Source: Fusobacterium sp. SYSU M8D902
Lineage (GTDB): Bacteria; Fusobacteriota; Fusobacteriia; Fusobacteriales; Fusobacteriaceae
Assembly (NCBI RefSeq): GCF_040199715.1
Contig: NZ_JBEFNA010000002.1
Coordinates: 92,256-156,255 of the forward strand
Reading direction: 5' to 3'
DNA length: 64,000 nucleotides
Positions 17,194-25,791 of the stretch are shown here, piece after piece. The notes beneath the pieces were generated by a model. The model was not told the origin of the DNA. It searched no databases and saw nothing but the letters and a program-made list of their open reading frames with translations. A program made the position numbers and the translations under genes. Numbering within the stretch: the first letter of the stretch is position 1; each line of letters starts with the position of its first letter.

Positions 17194-18102
17194 ATGGAAA
17201 ATAGAATAAGTATTGGAGGTCAAGCAGTTATTGAAGGAGTTATGATGCGTAGCCCCTCTTACATTGCTACTGCTGTTAGAAAGCCCTCTGGTGAGATAGT
17301 TTATAAAAAGACAAAAATATCTTCTAATAAGGGAAAACTTGCTGAAATTCCATTTGTTAGAGGTGCTGTTATGCTTTTTGATGCCCTTGTTTTGGGAATA
17401 AAAGAGCTTACCTTCTCTGCTAACGAAGCTGAGGAGAAAGAGGAGGAGCAGATTACACAAAAAGAGGCGATCTTAACTACAATCGTATCTCTAGGATTGG
17501 GGATTGGCTTATTTATCGTACTTCCCTCTCTTATTGGAAGTTTTTTATTCTTTGATAATAAACTATATTCAAATATATTAGAAGCTGTTTTAAGATTGGT
17601 ATTTTTTATTCTCTACATATGGTTAATCTCTTTCTCTAAAGAGGTAAAGAGAGTATATCAATATCATGGAGCTGAACATAAATCAATCTATGCCTATGAA
17701 AATCAGCTTGAATTAACTCCAGAAAATGCTAAAAAATTTACAACTTTACACCCTAGATGTGGAACAAGTTTTCTATTAATTGTGATGTTTATAGCTATAA
17801 TAGTTTTTTCTACAATAGATTTTATCTTTCCTACACCTACAACAGTAGTTGGAAAAATATTAGTAAAGGTACTTTTAAGAGTTTTATTGATGCCACTTAT
17901 TGCTGGAATCTCATATGAGATACAAAGATATAGCTCTAAACATCTAGATAATCCTATTATAAAAGCAATAGCCTTTCCAGGACTTTCTCTACAGAGAATA
18001 ACTACAAAAGAGCCTGATCTTCAACAATTAGAAGTTGCTATTGTAGCTATCAAAGCTGCTCTTAATGAAAACATCCCTAATGCAAGAGAGATAAAAAAAT
18101 AA
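17194..18102 (+). CDS. DUF1385 membrane protein (YqhQ family)
   Basis: A 302-aa membrane protein with the family N-terminus IGGQAVIEGVMMRSP and a central YHGAEHKSIYAYEN segment, both diagnostic of DUF1385/YqhQ, and about four hydrophobic helices. The biochemical role of the family is not established; in several bacteria it lies near prmC/prfA, but here it sits between the phosphatase and an Rrf2 regulator. AAGGAAA precedes the ATG. Confidence 0.85.
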   Translation: MENRISIGGQAVIEGVMMRSPSYIATAVRKPSGEIVYKKTKISSNKGKLAEIPFVRGAVMLFDALVLGIKELTFSANEAEEKEEEQITQKEAILTTIVSLGLGIGLFIVLPSLIGSFLFFDNKLYSNILEAVLRLVFFILYIWLISFSKEVKRVYQYHGAEHKSIYAYENQLELTPENAKKFTTLHPRCGTSFLLIVMFIAIIVFSTIDFIFPTPTTVVGKILVKVLLRVLLMPLIAGISYEIQRYSSKHLDNPIIKAIAFPGLSLQRITTKEPDLQQLEVAIVAIKAALNENIPNAREIKK

Positions 18103-18134
18103 AAGTTGCAACTTTTGGTATACTATGATATAAT
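18101..18134 (+). promoter_or_regulatory. Promoter of the Rrf2 gene with a 16-bp palindrome over the -35
   Basis: TTGCAA (18106-18111), 17-bp spacer, TATAAT (18129-18134) with upstream TG. The -35 is embedded in a perfect 16-bp palindrome, AAAAGTTGCAACTTTT (18101-18116), which also overlaps the yqhQ stop codon. A likely operator, possibly for autoregulation. Confidence 0.7.
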
Positions 18135-18165
18135 TAGTCGTATATTAAGGATTAGGGAGTCTATT

Positions 18166-18609
18166 ATGAGAATTAAAAACGAAATTGAATACGTTATAAG
18201 AATTTTACTTTACTTAACAAAATATGGACAAGATAGAATAATTTCTTCTAATGAGATTTCTGAAGCTGAAGAAATTCCACATTTGTTTAGTTTAAGAATT
18301 CTAAAAAAATTAGAAAAAGCTGGGCTTGTAAATATTTATAAGGGAGCTAGAGGAGGTTATCAGTTAACTAAACCTAGCGAAGAGATCACTCTTAGAGATG
18401 CTATAGAGACTATCGAACCAATAATCTCTATAAAAGATTGTGTGAACGATCCAGGATCTTGTAGTTTAAGAAGAGGTGAGTGTGCAGTTCACAGAGCCTT
18501 CAATGAGATACAGATGGATTTTATTAAAAAATTAGAAGCTCGTAATTTTAAAGAGCTTGCTGAAGAAACTTATAAAGATTGTAACTGTGGTTGCAATACA
18601 ACAAAATAA
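18166..18609 (+). CDS. Rrf2-family transcriptional regulator
   Basis: A 147-aa winged-helix regulator. The N-terminal HTH (SNEISEAEEIPHLFSLRILKKL) and wing with GARGGYQL are typical of Rrf2. Three cysteines in the DCVNDPGSCSLRRGEC stretch match the Fe-S ligand region of IscR/NsrR-like members, so it probably senses iron-sulfur status, NO or redox; a further CNCGC lies at the C-terminus. ATG 18166 is chosen because AGGGAG precedes it and the upstream TTG at 18106 is the -35 box. Its regulon is not visible; autoregulation is plausible. Confidence 0.85.
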   Translation: MRIKNEIEYVIRILLYLTKYGQDRIISSNEISEAEEIPHLFSLRILKKLEKAGLVNIYKGARGGYQLTKPSEEITLRDAIETIEPIISIKDCVNDPGSCSLRRGECAVHRAFNEIQMDFIKKLEARNFKELAEETYKDCNCGCNTTK

Positions 18610-18620
18610 CTGTGATTTAT

Positions 18621-18652
18621 TAGAGAGAAATTTAGGTTTCTCTCTATATTTT
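18621..18652 (+). terminator. Terminator after the Rrf2 gene
   Basis: TAGAGAGAAA (18621-18630) and TTTCTCTCTA (18637-18646) form a perfect 10-bp stem with a 6-nt loop, followed by a T run. The next ribosome site begins right after. Confidence 0.85.
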
Positions 18653-18663
18653 TTAGGAGAAAT

Positions 18664-19392
18664 ATGAAAAAAATATATGAAATTGGAAAAATATTAACCG
18701 GAAAATTTATTGATAGACCAAATAGATTTATTGCTGAAGTTGAGCTTAATCAACAGGTAGAGTTATGTCATGTACATGACTCTGGTAGAATAAAGGAACT
18801 TCTTTTCAAAGATAATTTGGTCGGAGTTAAAAAAGCAACAAACTTAGAAAAGAGAAGAACTTCATATGACTTTGTATCAGCTAGAACTCCAGAAGGAGAT
18901 GAAGATGTTTTACTAAACTCTGCATATCACAGATATATTTCAGAAAATCTATTAAATGATTTTGAAATCTCACCTTTTGGTAAAGTGGATACAATTAGAG
19001 CAGAAGTTAAAAACGGGGAGAGTAGATTAGATTTTCTTCTAACAAAAGATAGTGAAAAAATTTGGATTGAAGTTAAAGGAGTCTCTCTTGTAGAAAATAA
19101 AACAGCTAAATTTCCTGATGCTCCTAGTACTCGTGCACAAAAACATCTCAAGGAGCTTATTAAAATAAAAGAATCTGGAGAGAGAGCTGCTGTAGTTCTA
19201 TTAATTTTTAGAGATTGTAATAATTTTAGGCCAAAATTTGAAACTGATCCAAAATTTTGTGAACTTTTTTATCTAGCCATAGAAAAAGGTGTTGAAATAT
19301 ACCCTCTTCAATTTAGACTTGAAAATGGTAATATATACTTTATTGATAAAAAAATTGATATTCTTTCACAAATTTCTCTTGATAAGTTTTAA
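18664..19392 (+). CDS. sfsA: SfsA-family protein (putative DNA/RNA nuclease)
   Basis: A 242-aa SfsA homologue: N-terminal OB-like part with RFIAEV and HDSGRIKELL, and a C-terminal PD-(D/E)XK-like core seen as RLDFLL followed by IWIEVKGVSL. First described in E. coli as a factor stimulating maltose fermentation; nuclease activity is proposed from the fold. TAGGAG precedes the ATG. No linked genes explain its role here. Confidence 0.88.
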   Translation: MKKIYEIGKILTGKFIDRPNRFIAEVELNQQVELCHVHDSGRIKELLFKDNLVGVKKATNLEKRRTSYDFVSARTPEGDEDVLLNSAYHRYISENLLNDFEISPFGKVDTIRAEVKNGESRLDFLLTKDSEKIWIEVKGVSLVENKTAKFPDAPSTRAQKHLKELIKIKESGERAAVVLLIFRDCNNFRPKFETDPKFCELFYLAIEKGVEIYPLQFRLENGNIYFIDKKIDILSQISLDKF

Positions 19393-19438
19393 CAAAAAAA
19401 GTATACTTATATTAGAAATATTTAAGGAGTGATGTCAT

Positions 19439-19717
19439 ATGGATAACTACAAATTTATTCATCATAAGGATTGTGAGTATTTTCCATGCCATAAGATGGA
19501 GAAGATAGAGGATTTCAACTGTATGTTTTGCTACTGCCCTCTATATATGATGGGAGATAAGTGTGGAGGAAATTTTAAATATACTGCTACTGGAATTAAG
19601 GATTGTTCAAGCTGTATTTTACCACATGTTAAAGATGTTGGATATAATCATATCCAGAAAAAAATGATGGAAGTTATTAAAATTGTTCAAGAGGAACATC
19701 TTAAAAAAATAAAATAA
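19439..19717 (+). CDS. Cysteine-rich small-domain protein
   Basis: A 92-aa protein with nine cysteines, matching the small cysteine-rich domain family (COG2158-like): CEYFPCH, CMFCYCPLY, then DKCGG and CSSCILPH. The pattern suggests a zinc or iron-sulfur site. Function is not established; relatives are sometimes fused to or near cobalamin genes. AAGGAG lies upstream of the ATG. Single gene with its own terminator. Confidence 0.75.
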   Translation: MDNYKFIHHKDCEYFPCHKMEKIEDFNCMFCYCPLYMMGDKCGGNFKYTATGIKDCSSCILPHVKDVGYNHIQKKMMEVIKIVQEEHLKKIK

Positions 19718-19725
19718 CAGATTAT

Positions 19726-19769
19726 AAAAAGGAAAAAGTTACTATTCAATACAGTAATTTTTTCCTTTT
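19726..19769. terminator. Bidirectional terminator between the Cys-rich gene and nhaC
   Basis: A long stem (19726-19743 with 19753-19769) flanked by A and T runs serves both converging genes. Confidence 0.85.
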
Positions 19770-19778
19770 ACTTTTTAA

Positions 19779-21161
19779 TTATTTTTTTATTTTCTCAATT
19801 GTTATTCCAGTGAAACCATAGAAAGCTGAAATCAATGGTGAGATTATATTAAATAGACAGTATGGAACATAAACCCAAGCTCCTACTCCTAATGCTCCCA
19901 TCATAAATGCTCCACAAGTATTCCAAGGAATTAGGGCTGATGTCATTGTTCCAGAATCTTCTAAAGCTCTAGAAAGGTTCTTAGGAGCTAATCCACGCTT
20001 TTCATAACTCTCTTTAAACATTCTACCAGGGATAACTATTGACAGATACTGATCCCCAGCTACAGAGTTTATGAATACTGGTGTTAATAGTGTTGCCAAT
20101 ATCAATTTACCTGTTGTGTTTGCAAACTTCAAAATCTCTTGAGCTATTCTTCCTAACATTCCAGATTTCTCCATTATTCCACCAAAAGTCATTGCACATA
20201 GAATTATTGAAACAGTCCACATCATAGAGTTCAAGCCTCCTCTATTCAATAATTCATCTACCATAGCATTTCCTGTCTGACCATTAAACCCATAATGTAG
20301 TGAGTATAAAGCTTGTTTCAATGGCACTCCTTGAACAAATACTGCTGCTAATGCCCCTATTATTGCACCACTAAATAATCCTGGTATTGCTGGGACTTTC
20401 ATTACAACCATACCTATTACAAATACTGGAATTAATAGAAGAAATGGACTTATTTTAAATGAATTGGATAACGCATTTAAAATATCATTTATTTGAGCAA
20501 TATCAACCTCTCCTCCTGAACTATGTTTTATTCCTAAAAATACAAATCCTATAAGTGTTATTAAATATGAAGGAATAGTTGTATATAACATATGTTTTAT
20601 ATGGTCAAATAGTGTAGCCCCTGCCATTGCTGGTGCTAATGTTGTGGTATCTGACATTGGGGATAACTTATCTCCAAAGTATGCTCCTGATATTATTGCT
20701 CCAGCTATTATTGGCCTTGGTAATCCCAAACCTTCACCTATTCCAACTAAGGCTATTCCAACTGTTGAAGCTGTACTCCACGAACTTCCAGTTGCAAGTG
20801 AAACTACTGAACATATTATAACTGTTACTGGTAAAAATACTACTGGATTTATAATTTTTAATCCATAGTATATCATTGATGGAACTATTCCTGATAAAAT
20901 CCAACTTCCTATAACCATTCCTATTATCATTAGAATCAGAACAGCTCTCATTGACATTTTTATCGTTTCTACGACTCCATCTTCCAACTCATTCCAAGTT
21001 GCATATTTACATATTAAAGCTACGAACCCAGCAAATATTGCTGATATAAATATTGGTATATGTACTTCTAGTTGTGCTATCTGTACAGAATAAAAAAGTA
21101 TTACCACCAAAAATATTATTGGCAATAATGCACAAGAAAGGGATACTTGTCTCTTTTTCAT
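19779..21161 (-). CDS. nhaC: NhaC-family Na+/H+ antiporter
   Basis: A polytopic membrane protein of about 460 aa with roughly eleven to twelve hydrophobic helices and the family segments TGSSWSTASTVGIALVGIG and AGDQYLSIVIPGRMF. It exchanges Na+ (or an organic ion such as malate/lactate) for protons. The start is taken as ATG 21161 with AAGGAAG upstream, because the promoter at 21210-21238 would begin transcription near 21203, leaving no room for the in-frame TTG at 21206. Monocistronic. Relatives include MleN-type antiporters, so the substrate is not certain. Confidence 0.85.
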   Translation of the reverse strand: MKKRQVSLSCALLPIIFLVVILFYSVQIAQLEVHIPIFISAIFAGFVALICKYATWNELEDGVVETIKMSMRAVLILMIIGMVIGSWILSGIVPSMIYYGLKIINPVVFLPVTVIICSVVSLATGSSWSTASTVGIALVGIGEGLGLPRPIIAGAIISGAYFGDKLSPMSDTTTLAPAMAGATLFDHIKHMLYTTIPSYLITLIGFVFLGIKHSSGGEVDIAQINDILNALSNSFKISPFLLLIPVFVIGMVVMKVPAIPGLFSGAIIGALAAVFVQGVPLKQALYSLHYGFNGQTGNAMVDELLNRGGLNSMMWTVSIILCAMTFGGIMEKSGMLGRIAQEILKFANTTGKLILATLLTPVFINSVAGDQYLSIVIPGRMFKESYEKRGLAPKNLSRALEDSGTMTSALIPWNTCGAFMMGALGVGAWVYVPYCLFNIISPLISAFYGFTGITIEKIKK

Positions 21162-21209
21162 TTCTTCCTTATCAACTCCTTTATCTAAAATTATTTTTTT
21201 TAACAATTT

Positions 21210-21238
21210 AATATACTTTACATTGTTAAAAAAGTCAA
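21210..21238 (-). promoter_or_regulatory. Promoter of nhaC
   Basis: On the minus strand TTGACT (21233-21238), 17-bp spacer, TATATT (21210-21215). Confidence 0.7.
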
Positions 21239-21269
21239 TATTTTTTTTATTTTTTTGTTCAGAGCAATA

Positions 21270-21308
21270 AAGAACACATCAATTTACATAATAAATCAAT
21301 GTGTTCTT
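21270..21308 (-). terminator. Hairpin ending the large minus-strand operon
   Basis: AAGAACACAT-based arms at 21270-21286 and 21292-21308 pair over 17 bp with two mismatches. It lies just after the last gene of the cluster. The U tract on the minus strand is short (TTTATTG), so termination may be moderate. Confidence 0.6.
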
Positions 21309-21313
21309 TTAAG

Positions 21314-21883
21314 TTATTTTTTATTCTCTTTTTCTAACTCTTTTTTTAGTAGGGGTAGAATATTATAGTAATCTCTTATACAAGCACTTACAAATTTTTC
21401 CTGCATCACATAGTTATTTGGAAAAAGTTCTTTTGCTGACTCTTGATAAACATTTAAAATTTCAGTTGGAACTCTAACTGCATTCAATAGAGTTGTTTTC
21501 ATCTGTTCCTTAGCTTTTTCATTGACCTCTTCATCTACTATATTACCTTTAGTAGCCTCTTGTACTCTTCTTACCAGCTCTCTATAATCATTCATCTCCT
21601 CTGGTAATATTTGAAGCTGTTTTGCATAGTTACTTCCATACATTCTATGAAGTCTATTTTTTATTCTTAAAAATTCATCTTCTGGAATACCTGACTCTTT
21701 TCCTAAGCTTTCAATTTTTAAATAAGATCTCTTTTGCCAATTTATAAAGTTCACTCTTTGAGAGCTGTCAAAACTTCTAGCCGAATTGTTGATCTCTTTT
21801 TCTACATCAGCTGGAACTTTCAATTGTGCTCCAAAAGATAGAGCACTCATTATAAACATACTCATAATTAGAAATTTTTTCAT
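21314..21883 (-). CDS. Secreted helical protein of unknown function
   Basis: I do not recognise this 189-aa protein. It begins with a signal peptide (cleavage near SFG-AQ) and continues as a charged, largely helical chain without cysteines or known motifs, so it is probably periplasmic. Last gene of the long minus-strand cluster, 21 nt after the U32 peptidase gene. Confidence 0.65.
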   Translation of the reverse strand: MKKFLIMSMFIMSALSFGAQLKVPADVEKEINNSARSFDSSQRVNFINWQKRSYLKIESLGKESGIPEDEFLRIKNRLHRMYGSNYAKQLQILPEEMNDYRELVRRVQEATKGNIVDEEVNEKAKEQMKTTLLNAVRVPTEILNVYQESAKELFPNNYVMQEKFVSACIRDYYNILPLLKKELEKENKK

Positions 21884-21904
21884 AATTATCCCCCTATATT
21901 AATA

Positions 21905-23128
21905 CTAAATTCTTTTTCTTAACATATCCAATTCATTTAACTCTTCATCTATTTTTATCTTTACAAAAGAGTTTGGATTAGCTGCTTCTACAGACTCAAC
22001 CTCTTTATCCTTATTCATAAGTATCATTGGTGGTAGAGTTATCTCTCTAGTTCCTATTCCTGGACTAACTACCTCTAACTTCTCTCCAACTAATAATTTA
22101 TTTCTTATTGCTAAGATATATTCGTTATCAGATAGTTTCTTTTCAACTTTAGCTACTAATTGGTGAGTTTGACTATATGAATTTCTATCGTTGTAGTTTT
22201 GAGACTCTATTCCAGCTCTACCTAGATAGAATCCTTTTGTATATGATCTGTTAGATGTTGATTCTAACTCCTCTAACCATTTAGGATTGTATTGGTAATT
22301 TCCTGAATAGTAACTATCTATGGCATCTCTATATACTTTTACAGCATTAGCCACATAGTATATTCCCTTCATTCTTCCCTCTATTTTTAATGAGTCTACC
22401 CCTAGATCTAATATTTTATCAATTATCTCTATTGTACATAGATCTCTAGAGTTGAATATGTATGTACCATGCTCATCTTCATAAACAGGCATATACTCTC
22501 CTGGTCTTGTTTCTTCTACTAGATTGTACTTCCATCTACAAGCTTGAGCACAATCTCCTCTATTAGCATCTCTTCCTGTCATATAGTTACTTAATAAACA
22601 TCTACCAGAGATAGCCATACACATAGCTCCGTGTACAAAAACTTCCAATTCAATATCTGGTACTTTAGCTCTTATCTCTGCTATGTTATCCAAAGATATC
22701 TCTCTAGCTAAAACTACTCTTCTAGCTCCTAAATCTTTCCACATCTTTACTGAACGCCAGTTTGTGTTACTTGCTTGTGTACTTACACTTATTGATAGAT
22801 TTGAGTTTTCTTTAACTATTTGGAAAACTCCTAAGTCAGCTACAATAACTCCATCTACTCCTACTTTATCCAAGAATTTTACATAATCTGGTAATAGATC
22901 TAACTCCTCATTGTGAGGGATTACATTTAAAGTTATGTATACTTTCTTTCCTCTTTCATGTGCATATTTAACTGCATACTCTAACTCTTCGTCAGAAAGG
23001 TTATTACTTCCTGCTCTTAGGTTAAACATCTTTCCGCCTAAAAATACAGCGTCTGCACCATAATGAAGAGCCATTTTAAACTTCTCCATATTTCCTACTG
23101 GTGCTAATAATTCAACTTTTTTCAACAT
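21905..23128 (-). CDS. trhP: U32-family peptidase-like protein, tRNA hydroxylation (TrhP type)
   Basis: A 407-aa U32 protein with ELLAPVGNMEKFKMAL at the start, HGAMCMAISGRCLLSNY, and RDANRGDCAQACRWKY with clustered cysteines (a probable Fe-S site). The YegQ/TrhP (YrrN/YrrO) group is needed with prephenate for 5-hydroxyuridine in the tRNA wobble position; that is the best fit, with RlhA the other paralogue group. ATG 23128 with AGAGG is used; a TTG six nt upstream is the alternative. Follows dnaB by 17 nt. Confidence 0.82.
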   Translation of the reverse strand: MLKKVELLAPVGNMEKFKMALHYGADAVFLGGKMFNLRAGSNNLSDEELEYAVKYAHERGKKVYITLNVIPHNEELDLLPDYVKFLDKVGVDGVIVADLGVFQIVKENSNLSISVSTQASNTNWRSVKMWKDLGARRVVLAREISLDNIAEIRAKVPDIELEVFVHGAMCMAISGRCLLSNYMTGRDANRGDCAQACRWKYNLVEETRPGEYMPVYEDEHGTYIFNSRDLCTIEIIDKILDLGVDSLKIEGRMKGIYYVANAVKVYRDAIDSYYSGNYQYNPKWLEELESTSNRSYTKGFYLGRAGIESQNYNDRNSYSQTHQLVAKVEKKLSDNEYILAIRNKLLVGEKLEVVSPGIGTREITLPPMILMNKDKEVESVEAANPNSFVKIKIDEELNELDMLRKRI

Positions 23129-23145
23129 TATCAATCCTCTCTAAA

Positions 23146-24489
23146 TTATTCATCTGCTTTTGCACTAAAATTTGCAAATTTTGTGTATTCGTGAAAAAAT
23201 CTCAACTTTACAGTTCCTACAGGTCCATTTCTTTGTTTTCCTATTATTACCTCTGTAAGTCCCTTATCTTCAGATTCCTCATTATAATAGTCATCTCTAT
23301 ACAAGAACAGTACCATATCAGCATCTTGCTCTATAGCTCCTGATTCTCTCAAGTCTGAAAGCATAGGTCTTCTATCAGCTCTTTGCTCCGTTGCTCTGGA
23401 TAGCTGTGATAGAGCAATTATTGGTATATCCAACTCTCTAGCTATTCCTTTTAAGGCTCTGGAGATCTCAGATATCTCCTGTTGTCTACTATCATTTTTT
23501 GCATTACTACCCTTTATCAACTGAAGATAGTCTATCACTATCATATCTAATTTTCCTGCTGCCTTTAATCTTCTAGCAATGGCTCTTATCTCTAGTACAT
23601 TAACATTTGGTAGGTCAGCAATATTTATCTCTGAATTAGATAATTTCATACTAGCAAGACCTAATTTTCCCCAATCATCTTGATCTAAAAAACCATTTCT
23701 TATTTTTTGAAGTCCTATTCCTGCTTCAATAGATAACAATCTCTGTAACAATTGAGAGCTTGACATCTCCAAACTAAATAGTAAAACACCTTTGTTATTT
23801 TTCATAGCTGCATTCAAAGCTAAGTTTAGAGCAAAGGCTGTCTTTCCCATAGCTGGTCTAGCAGCTAAGATTACCAAATCTGAAGGGTGGAATCCACTCG
23901 TCATCTGGTCAAAATCTGAAAATCCAGAAGATATCCCTGTAGCAACACCCTTATTTTGATAGACTTTTTCTAATCTTATAAACTCCTGTGCTATCACATC
24001 TTTTAAACTAACTAAATCTTTGGAATCTACATTCTCAGAGATTTTAAAAATCATTCCTTCGGCCTTATCTAAGATTGTATCGACCTCTTCATATCCCTCA
24101 TAGGCCAGTTCAACAATTTTTGTTCCCACCTCTCCTAATCTTCTCAAGGTAGACTTCTCTTTTACAATTTTTGCATATTCTATAATATTAGCTGCTGTTG
24201 GAACATCAGATATTATCTCATACAGCAACTCTTCTCCAACCAGTTCATCAAATTTATCATTTTTCTTTAATCTATTTACCACTACTATAGGGTCAATCTG
24301 TGTTCCCGTATTATACAGATCCCTCATAGCTTCATATATTAATTTATGACCATTTTTATAAAAATCATTGGGATTAAGTATCTCTACAATATCACCAAAA
24401 ATATCTGGTTTTAAAAGTATTCCACCTAATACAGATTTCTCTGCCTCCATACTACTTGGAATTTTTTTCAAATTTTCTATATCTAGCAT
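23146..24489 (-). CDS. dnaB: Replicative DNA helicase DnaB
   Basis: The hexameric fork helicase. The 447-aa protein has the N-terminal primase-interaction domain (EAEKSVLGGILL), Walker A in ARPAMGKTAFALN, Walker B region IVIDYLQLI, and the late RESGAIEQDADMVLFL. AGGAG precedes the ATG. It follows rplI closely, the same order as in many Firmicutes (yybS-gdpP-rplI-dnaB), but gdpP is missing here. Confidence 0.95.
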   Translation of the reverse strand: MLDIENLKKIPSSMEAEKSVLGGILLKPDIFGDIVEILNPNDFYKNGHKLIYEAMRDLYNTGTQIDPIVVVNRLKKNDKFDELVGEELLYEIISDVPTAANIIEYAKIVKEKSTLRRLGEVGTKIVELAYEGYEEVDTILDKAEGMIFKISENVDSKDLVSLKDVIAQEFIRLEKVYQNKGVATGISSGFSDFDQMTSGFHPSDLVILAARPAMGKTAFALNLALNAAMKNNKGVLLFSLEMSSSQLLQRLLSIEAGIGLQKIRNGFLDQDDWGKLGLASMKLSNSEINIADLPNVNVLEIRAIARRLKAAGKLDMIVIDYLQLIKGSNAKNDSRQQEISEISRALKGIARELDIPIIALSQLSRATEQRADRRPMLSDLRESGAIEQDADMVLFLYRDDYYNEESEDKGLTEVIIGKQRNGPVGTVKLRFFHEYTKFANFSAKADE

Positions 24490-24507
24490 TTTTACTCCTA
24501 ATCTCTA

Positions 24508-24957
24508 TTATTGAGCTTTAGCTACTATTTTTACCTCTGCTTTTACATCTGTGTGAAGTTTTACAATAGCAGTGTGATCCCCTAAGCTCTTTATATTACA
24601 CTCTATTTTTTTTCTATCTATTTTTAGACCAAAAGTTTGCTCTAAAGCTGCTGCTACCTCTTTATTTGTAATTGCTCCAAATAGTTTACCATTCTCTCCA
24701 GTTTTTACTTTTATCTCCACTTTTTTAGCTTCAATAACTTTTTTCAACTCTTCAGATTTTATTTTTTCCTCTTGTTGTTTTTTCTCTTCTTTTTTCTTTC
24801 TATTTTCTATTTTTTTTAACTCTTCTGGAGTTGCTATAATACCCTTATTATTTTTTATTAAAAAGTTATGAGCATATCCATCTGAAACTGAAACTATATC
24901 CCCTTTTCTTCCTTGTCCTGCTACATCTTGTGTCAATATTACCTGTATTTTTGCCAT
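24508..24957 (-). CDS. rplI: 50S ribosomal protein L9
   Basis: A 149-aa L9 with the N-terminal domain (VILTQDVAGQGRKGDIVSV, then GYAHNFLIKN), a long lysine/glutamate-rich connecting helix and a C-terminal RNA-binding domain containing GKLFGAITNKEV. It binds 23S rRNA at the base of L1 stalk. GGAGG precedes the ATG; 14 nt after the membrane-protein gene. Confidence 0.95.
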   Translation of the reverse strand: MAKIQVILTQDVAGQGRKGDIVSVSDGYAHNFLIKNNKGIIATPEELKKIENRKKKEEKKQQEEKIKSEELKKVIEAKKVEIKVKTGENGKLFGAITNKEVAAALEQTFGLKIDRKKIECNIKSLGDHTAIVKLHTDVKAEVKIVAKAQ

Positions 24958-24971
24958 TTTTTATCCTCCAA

Positions 24972-25775
24972 TTATCTCTTCTTAGTATCTCTATCTATTC
25001 TAAATCCTTTTAAAACTCCCAATAGAAAAGTTCCAAATGGAAATAATAGCCCTATCATTACAGCTATTGCATTATCAATTCCTTTATACTTTATCTTTTC
25101 ATAAAGAGTAGCATATATACTCTTTATTCCATAAAATATAAATATTGTCTCACCTATATTTAAAGCATTTATAACATAAAAATTATCAAATTTCAATAGG
25201 TGAATCATAAAATAACTAACTATATATACCAGTAACCACTCAAAAGATATCTCCCACTTATGGTAATCATCTGAATCTAATGATACATATATTACAAATA
25301 CATTTAGAATACTATATATAAAAGTATAGTATATAAAGTTTTCTTTCATCTCTTCATAAATTTTAATACTTTCAACCTTGCTAATTTGAAAATTCTTTTG
25401 ATAGAACTCCAACAAGATATCCATATTAGCATCAATCTTATCCCTTAGACAAAATAATAGAAATCCCATTAGAGCAGTTATAACAATTGAAATTATAACT
25501 ATTCTATCAAATTTTTTTATCTTCGTCATTCCTTTTTCAAAATACTTATACAGTACCTCAATCACAAGGAAAAACCCTACATAAAAATATAATAACATAG
25601 GATTTATTACTGCTATTGCTCCCATAACAACTATATTTGCCACTAATTTCTCTCTACAAGAAAAATCCTTCATTTTTTTAATCTTATAGACAGGAAGAGC
25701 AAAACTCATCACAGGCATAAGAAGTGAAAGAAGAAATAAAAGAACAATTGTTAACACACTACTTAGTAAAATCAT
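24972..25775 (-). CDS. Multi-pass membrane protein, possibly YybS/DUF2232-like
   Basis: A 267-aa protein with about six to seven hydrophobic helices. I recognise no catalytic motif. Its place directly upstream of rplI-dnaB corresponds to that of yybS (DUF2232) in Firmicutes, and size and topology agree, so that family is the best guess; this rests largely on gene order. AAGGAG precedes the ATG. 16 nt after dnaX. Confidence 0.6.
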   Translation of the reverse strand: MILLSSVLTIVLLFLLSLLMPVMSFALPVYKIKKMKDFSCREKLVANIVVMGAIAVINPMLLYFYVGFFLVIEVLYKYFEKGMTKIKKFDRIVIISIVITALMGFLLFCLRDKIDANMDILLEFYQKNFQISKVESIKIYEEMKENFIYYTFIYSILNVFVIYVSLDSDDYHKWEISFEWLLVYIVSYFMIHLLKFDNFYVINALNIGETIFIFYGIKSIYATLYEKIKYKGIDNAIAVMIGLLFPFGTFLLGVLKGFRIDRDTKKR

Positions 25776-25791
25776 TTTTTCTCCTTACATA

